This document shows, piece by piece, positions 57,115 through 64,000 of a stretch of 64,000 nt of DNA. Where the stretch lies: positions 310,001 to 374,000 of the forward strand of contig NZ_NSGF01000002.1 of the NCBI RefSeq assembly GCF_002294995.1, in the 5' to 3' direction. The translations under genes and the position numbers were made by a program. The notes below the pieces were generated by a model that was not told the DNA's origin, made no database searches, and saw only the letters and a program-made list of their open reading frames with translations. This DNA is from Mesorhizobium sp. WSM3860 (GTDB lineage Bacteria > Pseudomonadota > Alphaproteobacteria > Rhizobiales > Rhizobiaceae). Every line of letters starts with the position of its first letter. Within the stretch, counting starts at the first letter, position 1.

Positions 57115-58299
57115 TCAGTTGGTCGTCGCGGCAGGCGCGGTGCGGCTGTCGGCGGCGACGATGACGCTCAGGCCGGCGCGCAGCTTGCGGGTCTTCAGCA
57201 CGTCGGCCGGCACGTCGATGCGGACCGGCACGCGCTGCACGACCTTGGTGAAGTTACCCGTGGCGTTTTCCGGCGGCAGCAGCGAGAACACCGCGCCCGA
57301 GGCCGGCGCCAGCGACGACACCGTGCCCTCGAAGGTCTGGCCGTCGATGGCGTCGACTGTGATGCGGACCTTCTCGCCCGGCACCAGCCGGCCAAGCTGC
57401 GTCTCCTTGAAGTTGCCGACGATGTAGAGCTTGTCCATCGGCACGACGACGGCGAGCTTCTGGCCGGGGGTGACGAGGTCGCCCTGTTCGACCGAGCGAT
57501 TGCCGACGACGCCGTCATAGGGCGCCTTGAGCACGGTGAAGGAAAGGTCGCGCTGCGCCTTGTCGCGGGTTAGCTGCAGCGAGGCGAGCGTGCTCGCCGA
57601 TTCTGCGCGCTGGGCTTCGAGCACGCCGATATTGGCCTGTGCGGCGGTGATCTGCGCGTCGGCGCCGGCAAGGGCGGCCTTGGCCTGGTCGAGCGCCGTC
57701 TGGGCGTCGTCGAGCTGCGCCTGCGTGCCGACATGCGTCTTGAGCAGCTGCGCCGCGCGGGCCTGGGCGCGCGCCGCATTGTCGGCCGCCGCCTGGTCGG
57801 CGATCTTCTGCGCCTGTGCTTGCGCCAGCGAGGCCTGCGCCGCCTTGGTCTGCGCGTCGATGCGGTCGAGCGTCTTCGCCAGCGTGGCGATCTGCGCCTC
57901 GGCCTGGCCGACCGCGATTTTGTAGTCGCCGTCATCGATGACGAACAGCGGATCGCCGGCCTTGACCCTCTGGTTCTCGCTCACCAGCACCTTGTCCACA
58001 TAGCCGGAGATTTTCGGCGACACGAACGACATGTCGGCCTGGACATAGGCGTCGTCGGTGGAGATCATGAACCGGCCGTCGGTCCAATAATTGTAGCCGT
58101 ACCAGGAGCCGGCGCCAAGGAGGCCAAGCCCGATGATCGGCAACAGCAGCGAACGGATGGAGCGCTTCTTCTTGGCCGGCGCTTCGCTAGGCGCGGGAGA
58201 AGCGGGCAGTACAGGCGCTTCCGGAGCTTCGGTCGACGGCTGGACTTTGGCGTTGGGGAAATTGCGGACTTCGGCGGTAGCGGGCGCGTTCGAGGACAT
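57115..58299 (-). CDS. emrA: HlyD/EmrA family efflux adaptor
   Basis: A 394-residue periplasmic adaptor anchored by one helix (LLLPIIGLGLLGAGSWYGYNYW near 48-70). Then come a lipoyl half-domain (YVDKVLVSENQRVKAGDPLFVIDDGDY near 108), a long coiled coil (about 130-240), a second lipoyl half (LKAPYDGVVGNRSVEQGDLVTPG near 255-277) and a beta-barrel. It links EmrB to an outer-membrane channel. The operator at 58331-58344 lies between its promoter and start codon. Confidence 0.95.
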   Translation of the reverse strand: MSSNAPATAEVRNFPNAKVQPSTEAPEAPVLPASPAPSEAPAKKKRSIRSLLLPIIGLGLLGAGSWYGYNYWTDGRFMISTDDAYVQADMSFVSPKISGYVDKVLVSENQRVKAGDPLFVIDDGDYKIAVGQAEAQIATLAKTLDRIDAQTKAAQASLAQAQAQKIADQAAADNAARAQARAAQLLKTHVGTQAQLDDAQTALDQAKAALAGADAQITAAQANIGVLEAQRAESASTLASLQLTRDKAQRDLSFTVLKAPYDGVVGNRSVEQGDLVTPGQKLAVVVPMDKLYIVGNFKETQLGRLVPGEKVRITVDAIDGQTFEGTVSSLAPASGAVFSLLPPENATGNFTKVVQRVPVRIDVPADVLKTRKLRAGLSVIVAADSRTAPAATTN

Positions 58300-58330
58300 G
58301 ATAATCTCTCTGGGACAAGTCAGTCAGACT

Positions 58331-58344
58331 GAACCGTTCGGTTC
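58331..58344. promoter_or_regulatory. TetR operator over the emrA transcription start
   Basis: GAACCGTTCGGTTC is a palindrome with six-base perfect arms, centred about 20 bases downstream of the emrA -10. It shares the GAACC/GGTTC half-sites with the operator at 58393-58410, so one TetR dimer type should bind both. Confidence 0.7.
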
Positions 58345-58354
58345 GAATTGGTGA

Positions 58355-58385
58355 TTGACATAGCGCGGAAAGAGGCCCATATCAA
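58355..58385. promoter_or_regulatory. Overlapping divergent promoters of tetR and emrAB
   Basis: Plus strand (toward tetR): TTGACA (58355-58360), 17 bases, CATATC (58378-58383). Minus strand (toward emrA): TTGATA (complement of 58380-58385), 17 bases, TATGTC (complement of 58357-58362). Each -10 overlaps the other's -35, so the two polymerases compete; the operators lie just outside each start. Confidence 0.55.
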
Positions 58386-58392
58386 GAGCAAA

Positions 58393-58410
58393 TCGAACCG
58401 GTTGGTTCGA
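58393..58410. promoter_or_regulatory. TetR operator over the tetR transcription start
   Basis: TCGAACCGGTTGGTTCGA has seven-base perfect arms around GGTT. It begins about 10 bases past the candidate -10 of tetR, so binding should block the tetR promoter (autorepression). Confidence 0.7.
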
Positions 58411-58434
58411 AATATTTCGTGAGGTTTGACTTCG

Positions 58435-59133
58435 ATGGTCGAAACGACAGCCGATAGCGATCTGCTCGACCTGCGCAAAGGCCGTCCCGCGGCCGGGCAG
58501 GATCCGATCAAACGGGCCCAGATCATCGAGGGCGCGCGCCGCGTCTTCATCGACAAGGGCTTCGAAGCCGCGTCGATGAACGACATCACGCGCGAGGCCG
58601 GCGTCTCCAAGGGCACGATCTATGTCTATTTCGCCAACAAGGAAGAGCTGTTCGAGGCTCTCATCGAGGAAGAGCGCGGCACCATCTTCAAAAATATGTA
58701 TGAGGTGCTCGACCATTTCGACGACTTGCGCAAGACGCTGGTGAAGTTCGGCACGGTGCTCTCCGCCAAGATCACCTCGGCCAAAGTCATCCAGGCGCAG
58801 CGCACGGTGGTCGGCGCTTCCGACAGGATTCCCGAGCTTGGCGCCCGCTTCTACGAGCGCGGGCCCAAGCGTGGCCACGACAAGGTGATGATCTTCCTCA
58901 ATGAAGCCGTCGAACGCGGCCTGCTGAAGATCGACGATGTCGATCTCGCCGCCTATCAGTTCACCGAGCTCTGCCTCGCCGGCCTCTTCCGCCAGTGCAT
59001 CTTTTCCTACCGCACCAAGGCACCGAGCCAGGCCGAGATCGAGCATGTCGTTCGCTCCGGCGTGAACGTCTTTCTGAAGGCCTACGGCACCGAGAAGCTC
59101 GCGGCCGAGGAGCAGGCCTCGCTCTCGGCGTGA
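58435..59133 (+). CDS. TetR/AcrR family repressor of emrAB
   Basis: A 232-residue repressor. The N-terminal helix-turn-helix is ARRVFIDKGFEAASMNDITREAGVSKGTIYVYFANKEEL (near 35-75), including the canonical GVSKGTIYVYF recognition helix. The C-terminal domain (FREGxxx-type LFRQCIFSY near 190) binds the inducer. ATG 58435 with GAGG 10 bases upstream is preferred to the TTG at 58426. It diverges from emrAB across mirrored promoters and operators. Confidence 0.93.
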   Translation: MVETTADSDLLDLRKGRPAAGQDPIKRAQIIEGARRVFIDKGFEAASMNDITREAGVSKGTIYVYFANKEELFEALIEEERGTIFKNMYEVLDHFDDLRKTLVKFGTVLSAKITSAKVIQAQRTVVGASDRIPELGARFYERGPKRGHDKVMIFLNEAVERGLLKIDDVDLAAYQFTELCLAGLFRQCIFSYRTKAPSQAEIEHVVRSGVNVFLKAYGTEKLAAEEQASLSA

Positions 59134-59300
59134 ACCCGCGCGGCGCAGCGATTGAGAAGGATCGCGAGGCGCTTTGGTGACACTACGCCGCCGCCGCCGA
59201 CTTCGATGCCACCGGTCACGTCCTTCTTGCAGCCCAACTCGAACCGGCGACCGGCACTTTCGCGGAGCCTTCCGGAAGAGCTTGTTAACCATCGGTTCCT

Positions 59301-61796
59301 ATGTCTCGGGACACGTTTGTTCGACAAATCTCGAGTGTGACATCCATGCGTTTTACCCGTGCCAATCCTTCCGGCGCTTCCGCGCACGGCGACAACGACG
59401 ACAGCCGCTCGGAAGACGCGCGGCACCATTGCGCTGCCGTGCCGCCGCAGCGGCAAACGGGGCAGGTCGTCACGCTGCGAGCCGCCGCTGACGGCGAATC
59501 GCACGCCGCCGATTCGGCTGGCGGCGACGAGTTCGGCGGTCAGGCCTGGCAGCAATATTTCTTCCTAGCGCCCAATGTGCGCTTCACTCGCACGCCGGAT
59601 TCCGACAAGCGGCCTGTACCGGAGCCAGTTGATGAAGCGCCGGCCCAAGCGGTGCCTTCCCGCGGGCTTTCCATCCGCCCGACGCCGCCGGCGCCCCAGC
59701 CGGCCAATCCGGTCCGGCCAATTCCCGCCGCGGCCGCCACCGCTCCGGCCAAGCCGCCGCACACCTTCGTCAAGCCGCAGCAGGCCAGCGCCGCGCCGCC
59801 GACGCGGGCGGTAGCCACCCCGGCGCCAAGGCCGCAACCGCCGAAATTTCGTTGGTCCTATCTGTCCGACGATGCGTTCTTCGAGTTCAGCCTGCCTTTG
59901 CTCGCCGAGCGCCTGGCTCGGGCACGGCTGAACGATCCGGCGCAGCCACTCGTCGCCCCTGCTCCGGCAAGGCCTACACCGGCGCAGCCAAGCCCGTCCC
60001 GCCCCATCGCGATCGGCGAGGCGACGTCGTTCTACCGCGTCATCGAATGGCGCTCGAACGGGCCGGCCGCCAGCCTGGCTCCGCTGACGGCGCCGGTCGA
60101 TCTGCCCGCGCCCTCCCCTGTGGAAATCGAATCCCTGGCGCCCGCAGCCGAGTCCGCCGCGCCGCGTCCCGTAGCAAAGAGCGCCCGGACCGCGAGAGCC
60201 GCGCCGTCCCTGCCCGTCACCGGCAAGGTCGCGCCGCCGGCCGCTTCGGCCGACTACGAGCTTCCGTCCGAGGACCTGCTGCAGATGCCGCCGGAAGGCC
60301 AGGGCTTCTACATGTCGCAGGAGCGGATGGAACAGAACGCGGACCTGCTCGAAAGCGTGCTGGAGGATTTCGGCGTCAAGGGCGAGATCATCCATGTCCG
60401 GCCGGGTCCGGTCGTCACGCTCTACGAGTTCGAGCCGGCGCCGGGCGTGAAGTCCAGCCGCGTCATCGGCCTGGCCGACGATATCGCCCGCTCCATGTCG
60501 GCCATTTCGGCGCGCGTCGCCGTCGTGCCCGGCCGCAACGTCATCGGCATCGAACTGCCCAACGAAACGCGCGAGACGGTCTATTTCCGCGAGCTGATCG
60601 AGTCGGCCGGCTTCCGCAACACGTCGTGCAAGCTGGCGCTGGGGCTGGGCAAGACGATCGGCGGCGAGCCGGTGATCGCCGACCTCGCCAAGATGCCGCA
60701 TTTGCTGGTCGCCGGCACCACCGGCTCGGGCAAGTCGGTCGCCATCAACACCATGATCCTGTCGCTGCTCTACCGGATGAAGCCGGAGGAGTGCCGCCTC
60801 ATCATGGTCGATCCCAAAATGCTGGAACTGTCCGTCTATGACGGCATCCCGCATCTGCTCACGCCCGTCGTCACCGATTCCAAGAAAGCGGTCACCGCGC
60901 TGAAATGGGCGGTGCGCGAGATGGAGGAGCGTTACCGCAAGATGGCGCGCCTCGGCGTGCGCAACATCGACGGCTACAACCAGCGTGCCGCCGCCGCCCG
61001 CGACAAGGGGGAGGTCGTGGTCATGCAGGTGCAGGTCGGCTTCGAGAAGGGCACCGGCGAGCCGCTGTTCGAGGAGCAGGAGATCGACCTCGCGCCGATG
61101 CCCTACATCGTCATCATCGTCGACGAGATGGCCGACCTGATGATGGTGGCAGGCAAGGAGATCGAAGGCGCCATCCAGCGGCTTGCGCAGATGGCGCGCG
61201 CCGCCGGCATCCACCTGATCATGGCCACGCAGCGCCCGTCGGTCGACGTCATCACCGGCACCATCAAGGCCAACTTCCCCACCCGTATCTCCTTCCAGGT
61301 GACGTCCAAGATCGACAGCCGCACGATCCTTGGCGAGCAGGGTGCCGAGCAGCTGCTCGGCCAGGGCGACATGCTGCACATGGCCGGCGGCGGCCGCATC
61401 GTGCGTGTGCACGGCCCCTTCGTCTCCGATCTCGAGGTTGAGCACGTCGTGGCGCATCTGAAGGCGCAAGGCCGCCCGGAATATCTCGACACGGTCACCG
61501 CCGGCGAGGAAGAGGAAGAAGATCAGGCCGACACGGGTCCAGTCTTCGACAAGGGCTCGATCGACACCGAGGATGGCGACGCCCTCTACGAGGAGGCGGT
61601 CAAGGTGGTCAAGCGCGACAAGAAATGCTCGACCTCCTACATCCAGCGCCGCCTCGGCATCGGCTATAACCGCGCCGCCTCGCTGGTCGAACGCATGGAG
61701 AAGGAAGGCCTGGTCGGCGCGCCCAACCATGTCGGCAAGCGCGAAATCCTGACCGGCCGGCGCGACCATGCGCCGGAACGCGACGAGACCGATTGA
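59301..61796 (+). CDS. FtsK/SpoIIIE family DNA translocase without membrane domain
   Basis: An 831-residue motor. The N-terminal 320 residues are Pro/Ala-rich and disordered with no transmembrane helix, unlike classic FtsK. The motor domain has Walker [16 protein letters not shown] (near 475), Walker [15 protein letters not shown] (near 607) and [11 protein letters not shown]. The gamma domain ([30 protein letters not shown] near 770-800) should recognise KOPS-type DNA motifs. Rhizobia often have a second, soluble FtsK of this type; its job in chromosome segregation is not settled. The start may be ATG 59301 or 59346. Confidence 0.92.
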   Translation: MSRDTFVRQISSVTSMRFTRANPSGASAHGDNDDSRSEDARHHCAAVPPQRQTGQVVTLRAAADGESHAADSAGGDEFGGQAWQQYFFLAPNVRFTRTPDSDKRPVPEPVDEAPAQAVPSRGLSIRPTPPAPQPANPVRPIPAAAATAPAKPPHTFVKPQQASAAPPTRAVATPAPRPQPPKFRWSYLSDDAFFEFSLPLLAERLARARLNDPAQPLVAPAPARPTPAQPSPSRPIAIGEATSFYRVIEWRSNGPAASLAPLTAPVDLPAPSPVEIESLAPAAESAAPRPVAKSARTARAAPSLPVTGKVAPPAASADYELPSEDLLQMPPEGQGFYMSQERMEQNADLLESVLEDFGVKGEIIHVRPGPVVTLYEFEPAPGVKSSRVIGLADDIARSMSAISARVAVVPGRNVIGIELPNETRETVYFRELIESAGFRNTSCKLALGLGKTIGGEPVIADLAKMPHLLVAGTTGSGKSVAINTMILSLLYRMKPEECRLIMVDPKMLELSVYDGIPHLLTPVVTDSKKAVTALKWAVREMEERYRKMARLGVRNIDGYNQRAAAARDKGEVVVMQVQVGFEKGTGEPLFEEQEIDLAPMPYIVIIVDEMADLMMVAGKEIEGAIQRLAQMARAAGIHLIMATQRPSVDVITGTIKANFPTRISFQVTSKIDSRTILGEQGAEQLLGQGDMLHMAGGGRIVRVHGPFVSDLEVEHVVAHLKAQGRPEYLDTVTAGEEEEEDQADTGPVFDKGSIDTEDGDALYEEAVKVVKRDKKCSTSYIQRRLGIGYNRAASLVERMEKEGLVGAPNHVGKREILTGRRDHAPERDETD

Positions 61797-61870
61797 GCGC
61801 AGCGCTGGATCTGGGCGGAGACAGGCCGGCCTGTTCGCCTGCCCCGTCCGGCCAGATTTCTTTCACGGCA

Positions 61871-62542
61871 TCAGCCGCCGTTCGCCACCAAGGCGATCGC
61901 CGCGCGCAGCTCGTCGAGCCCTGAGGCCTTTTCCGACGATGTCGCGAGCACCGCCGGAAACGCCGCCGGCCGCTTCTTGATCTTGACCAGCGTCTCCTCG
62001 ATCAGCTTCGGCACGCCGGCCGCCTTGATCTTATCGGTCTTGGTCAGCACGATCTGGTAGGACACCGCCGCCTTGTCGAGCAGCGACAGCACCTCCTCAT
62101 CCTTGGGCTTGATGCCGTGGCGGGCGTCGATCAGCACATAGACGCGCTTCAGCGTGACGCGGCCCTGCAGATATTCGAAGATCAGCTTCGTCCAGGCATC
62201 GACCTTGTCCTTCGGCGCGCTGGCGTAGCCGTAGCCCGGCATGTCGACCAGCGCCATCGGCGGCAGGTCGGCGCCTTCGCCGGAGAACCCGTCCGGCACG
62301 AAATAGTTCAGCTCTTGCGTCCGTCCCGGCGTGTTGGAGGTGCGCGCCAGTCCCTTCTGGCCGACCAGCGCGTTGATCAGCGACGACTTGCCGACATTGG
62401 AGCGGCCGGCAAAGGCGATCTCCGGCGGCCCTTCCGGCGGCAGGAATTTCATCGACGGCACGCCGCGGATGAAGATCCACGCGCGGGTGAAAAGCTCCGG
62501 ACTTATCGCAGCTTCGCTCGTGGTTTTACCCGGCGCGTTCAA
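61871..62542 (-). CDS. engB: Ribosome biogenesis GTP-binding protein YsxC/EngB
   Basis: An essential 223-residue GTPase for 50S assembly. G1 is [15 protein letters not shown]3 [10 protein letters not shown]4 [19 protein letters not shown] is the alphaproteobacterial start. I place initiation at TTG 62542, because GGAGG stands 6 bases upstream and the in-frame GTG at 62575 has none; TTG makes a 17-base overlap with the upstream acetyltransferase. In related genomes engB sits beside argB; here argB is 11.2 kb away. Confidence 0.93.
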   Translation of the reverse strand: MNAPGKTTSEAAISPELFTRAWIFIRGVPSMKFLPPEGPPEIAFAGRSNVGKSSLINALVGQKGLARTSNTPGRTQELNYFVPDGFSGEGADLPPMALVDMPGYGYASAPKDKVDAWTKLIFEYLQGRVTLKRVYVLIDARHGIKPKDEEVLSLLDKAAVSYQIVLTKTDKIKAAGVPKLIEETLVKIKKRPAAFPAVLATSSEKASGLDELRAAIALVANGG

Positions 62543-63176
62543 ACGGCGGCCTCCAGCTGGAAATGTCAGCGCCACGAATGGCGTTGAGGTTGCGGCCGAT
62601 CTTGTCGATCGGCCAATCCCACCAGGCCGCTTTCAAAAGCCGTCGCACCGTGAACTCGTCGAAGCGCATCTTCACCACCTTGGCCGCGTTGCCGGCGACG
62701 ATCGCATAGGGCGGCACGTCGTGCGTGACAACCGATTTCGCCGCGACGATCGCGCCATGGCCGATTTGCACGCCGGGCATGATCACCGCGTCCATGCCGA
62801 TCCACACGTCATTGCCGACGATCGTGTCGCCGCGGATCTCTTTCGACCAGGTCTCGGGGTCGAAACCCTCCTCCCAGCCATGGCCAAAAATGTTGAACGG
62901 ATAGGTGGAGAAGCCGGACATAGCGTGATTGGCGCCGTTCATGATGAAGCGCGCGCCCTCGGCGATGGCGCAGAACTTGCCGATCACCAGCCTGTCGCCG
63001 ATGAAGGGATAGTGATGCAGCACGCATTTTTCGGCGAATTTGTCCGGTCCATCGGGATCGTCATAGTAGGTGAAGTCGCCGATCTCGATGTTCGGCGCGC
63101 TGACCAGCGGCTTCAGGAAGCCGACGCGCGGATGCATCGCAATGGGATGCTTGATGTTGGGATTGGGTCCGCTCAT
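62526..63176 (-). CDS. CatB-related O-acetyltransferase
   Basis: A 216-residue left-handed beta-helix acetyltransferase of the Vat/CatB (xenobiotic acetyltransferase) family. Hexapeptide repeats run from about 30 to 170. The active-site [19 protein letters not shown] near 75-95 carries the catalytic His, and [15 protein letters not shown] lies near 120. Relatives acetylate chloramphenicol or streptogramins, but chromosomal rhizobial members probably modify polysaccharide or other hydroxyl groups. ATG 63176 matches family starts; an in-frame GTG at 63224 with GGAAG upstream is the alternative. engB is coupled behind it. Confidence 0.88.
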   Translation of the reverse strand: MSGPNPNIKHPIAMHPRVGFLKPLVSAPNIEIGDFTYYDDPDGPDKFAEKCVLHHYPFIGDRLVIGKFCAIAEGARFIMNGANHAMSGFSTYPFNIFGHGWEEGFDPETWSKEIRGDTIVGNDVWIGMDAVIMPGVQIGHGAIVAAKSVVTHDVPPYAIVAGNAAKVVKMRFDEFTVRRLLKAAWWDWPIDKIGRNLNAIRGADISSWRPPFERAG

Positions 63177-63272
63177 CGGGATCAGTCCGTAGTTGGCAGG
63201 CACGAGGCGACGCGCTGGCGACACTGGCTTCCAATCAAACTAACGTGATCCGGCTGCAGCACCAACCCGCGC

Positions 63273-63593
63273 TCAGCGGCGGCCGCGACAGATCACGATC
63301 GGGTTGGAAAGCGCGCTGTCGAAACCGCTGCCCTGATAGACCTGGACGTTGGAGGCGCCGGGCGGCAGCGTGAAACTGCCATCGACGACTTTCTGGTCGC
63401 CGGCGGCGGTGTGCAAGGCCCAGCTATAGGTGCAGAACTGCAGCGGCGCCTCGGGTTGCACGTGGCTGCAGTTGAGCTGCGCGCCGCCCAGCATAGCCGC
63501 GCCGCCGCAGCTCACCGCTTCCTCGGCGGCGGCCGGAAACGCGCATGTCAACAGGGCAGCCGCGGTCGCGAGCTTGAGCCGGTTCGTCTTCAT
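63273..63593 (-). CDS. Small secreted protein of unknown function
   Basis: A 106-residue protein with a Sec signal peptide (KLATAAALLTCAFPAAA, cut before EEAVSC). Four cysteines in the mature part (VSCGG, LNCSH, QFCTYS, VICRG) could form two disulfides. The sequence has a beta-rich look with GSFTLPPGASNVQVYQG. I do not recognise the family. The Shine-Dalgarno is weak. It lies upstream of the CatB-like gene on the same strand, 97 bases away. Confidence 0.75.
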   Translation of the reverse strand: MKTNRLKLATAAALLTCAFPAAAEEAVSCGGAAMLGGAQLNCSHVQPEAPLQFCTYSWALHTAAGDQKVVDGSFTLPPGASNVQVYQGSGFDSALSNPIVICRGRR

Positions 63594-63698
63594 TTTTCGT
63601 GTGTGCCTCTGCCGGCCTTCAGTTGCGCCACGCCGACGCGACATTTGCTCCAGGCGGCTTAGCCGGTCTTGCGCACCGCGTCCAGCAGGATTATGTGC

Positions 63699-64000
63699 AT
63701 GATGATAATAAGCATGCTTACGAAAGCCTTATCCACCGACCTCCGACTCCTCCCATGCCCCTCCTCGCCCAATATCGGCTTCGTGCTGCACAACGTCGCG
63801 CGCCTGCTCAGGAACCGGTTCGAGCAGCATTCGCGCAGCTCGGAGCCTCCTCGCGCGCAATGGCAGGTGCTCGCCTATCTGTCGCGACAGGAAGTCATTC
63901 ACCTTTCTGCGGACGCGCAGCAGCAGCTGCAAACCCTTTGCCTGATCAAATCCAATCTGCTCGAGGCCTGCGCCCAGCCGGCCGTCGACCGGGAGAAAGT
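63699..64000 (+). CDS. MarR-like protein apparently lacking its winged helix, 3'-truncated by window edge
   Basis: The frame is open from ATG 63699 (AGGA 8 bases upstream) to the end. NIGFVLHNVARLLRNRFEQ and QWQVLAYLSRQE are helices 1-2 of a MarR regulator. The text then passes directly to VIHLSADAQQQLQTL, which reads like the C-terminal dimer helix after the wing; the roughly 45 residues of recognition helix and wing seem missing. A perfect palindrome TAAGCATGCTTA (63709-63720) lies at the start. It may be a decayed or dominant-negative MarR; the rest is off the window. Confidence 0.55.
   Translation, partial: MMIISMLTKALSTDLRLLPCPSSPNIGFVLHNVARLLRNRFEQHSRSSEPPRAQWQVLAYLSRQEVIHLSADAQQQLQTLCLIKSNLLEACAQPAVDREK

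Noticed and set aside
61821..61834. ACAGGCCGGCCTGT palindrome between ftsK and engB
   Set aside because: It has no loop and no T tract, so it cannot act as a simple terminator; short GC palindromes are expected by chance here.

Overview
The window is a dense, high-GC stretch of chromosome from an alphaproteobacterium of the order Hyphomicrobiales, most likely Mesorhizobium or a close Phyllobacteriaceae relative. Pointers are a PmtA-type phosphatidylethanolamine methyltransferase, a DUF1330 protein, an HAD pyrimidine nucleotidase next to dapD, RIME-like palindromic intergenic repeats (22.9-23.1 kb and 35.8 kb) and frequent TGATG/ATGA stop-start overlaps. This assignment rests on recalled family knowledge; no database was searched.

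Layout. 0-4 kb: the 3' part of a hydantoinase/oxoprolinase gene, a dispersed repeat and malate synthase G. 4-9 kb: a low-GC orphan, then comM, gshB, and a GtrA/glycosyltransferase pair on the minus strand. 9-15 kb: a GGDEF-EAL protein, a four-gene coupled galactose-catabolic operon (SDR, dgoK, dgoA, SMP-30 lactonase) and an ATP-grasp orphan. 15-25.5 kb: a long minus-strand run of DUF1330, pyrF, FMN reductase, pmtA, dnaJ, dnaK, LLM oxidoreductase, arylamine N-acetyltransferase, AI-2E permease and a frameshifted second LLM oxidoreductase. 25.6-28.5 kb: a coiled-coil protein, SugE/Gdx behind a guanidine-II riboswitch, a 41-residue basic protein, a cation diffusion facilitator and a GFA enzyme. 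28.6-39.2 kb: conserved rhizobial housekeeping block (rmuC, def-fmt-GNAT-truA, dapE, dapD, LOG protein, HAD nucleotidase) with a KPR-like reductase and two DUF805 proteins. 39.3-49.8 kb: accessory stretch (GGDEF protein, Tat-like peptide plus GMC oxidoreductase, small membrane protein/MarR pair, phhA/lrp, GGDEF-EAL, PhcB-like methyltransferase, BchE-like radical SAM). 49.8-64 kb: argB, amidase, ECF sigma/anti-sigma with fasciclin and Tat MsrB, emrAB with a divergent TetR, a soluble FtsK, engB, a CatB-like acetyltransferase, a secreted orphan, and a MarR-like reading frame that appears to lack its DNA-binding domain.

How the parts fit. The lysine/arginine/translation genes look like a conserved backbone on the minus strand (engB, argB, HAD, dapD, dapE) that has been opened by two blocks of accessory, largely regulatory, redox and efflux genes. 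Several small systems are self-contained and readable from sequence: guanidine riboswitch plus exporter, TetR-emrAB with mirrored promoters and one operator over each start, phhA with divergent Lrp, and an envelope-stress module of sigma factor, anti-sigma factor, fasciclin protein and exported MsrB. I see no rRNA or tRNA gene, no CRISPR array, no insertion sequence and no prophage. The most distinctive items are the guanidine-II riboswitch, the BchE-like enzyme without photosynthesis genes, the two-gene Tat-peptide/GMC unit, and the two damaged genes (25.0 kb and 63.9 kb).
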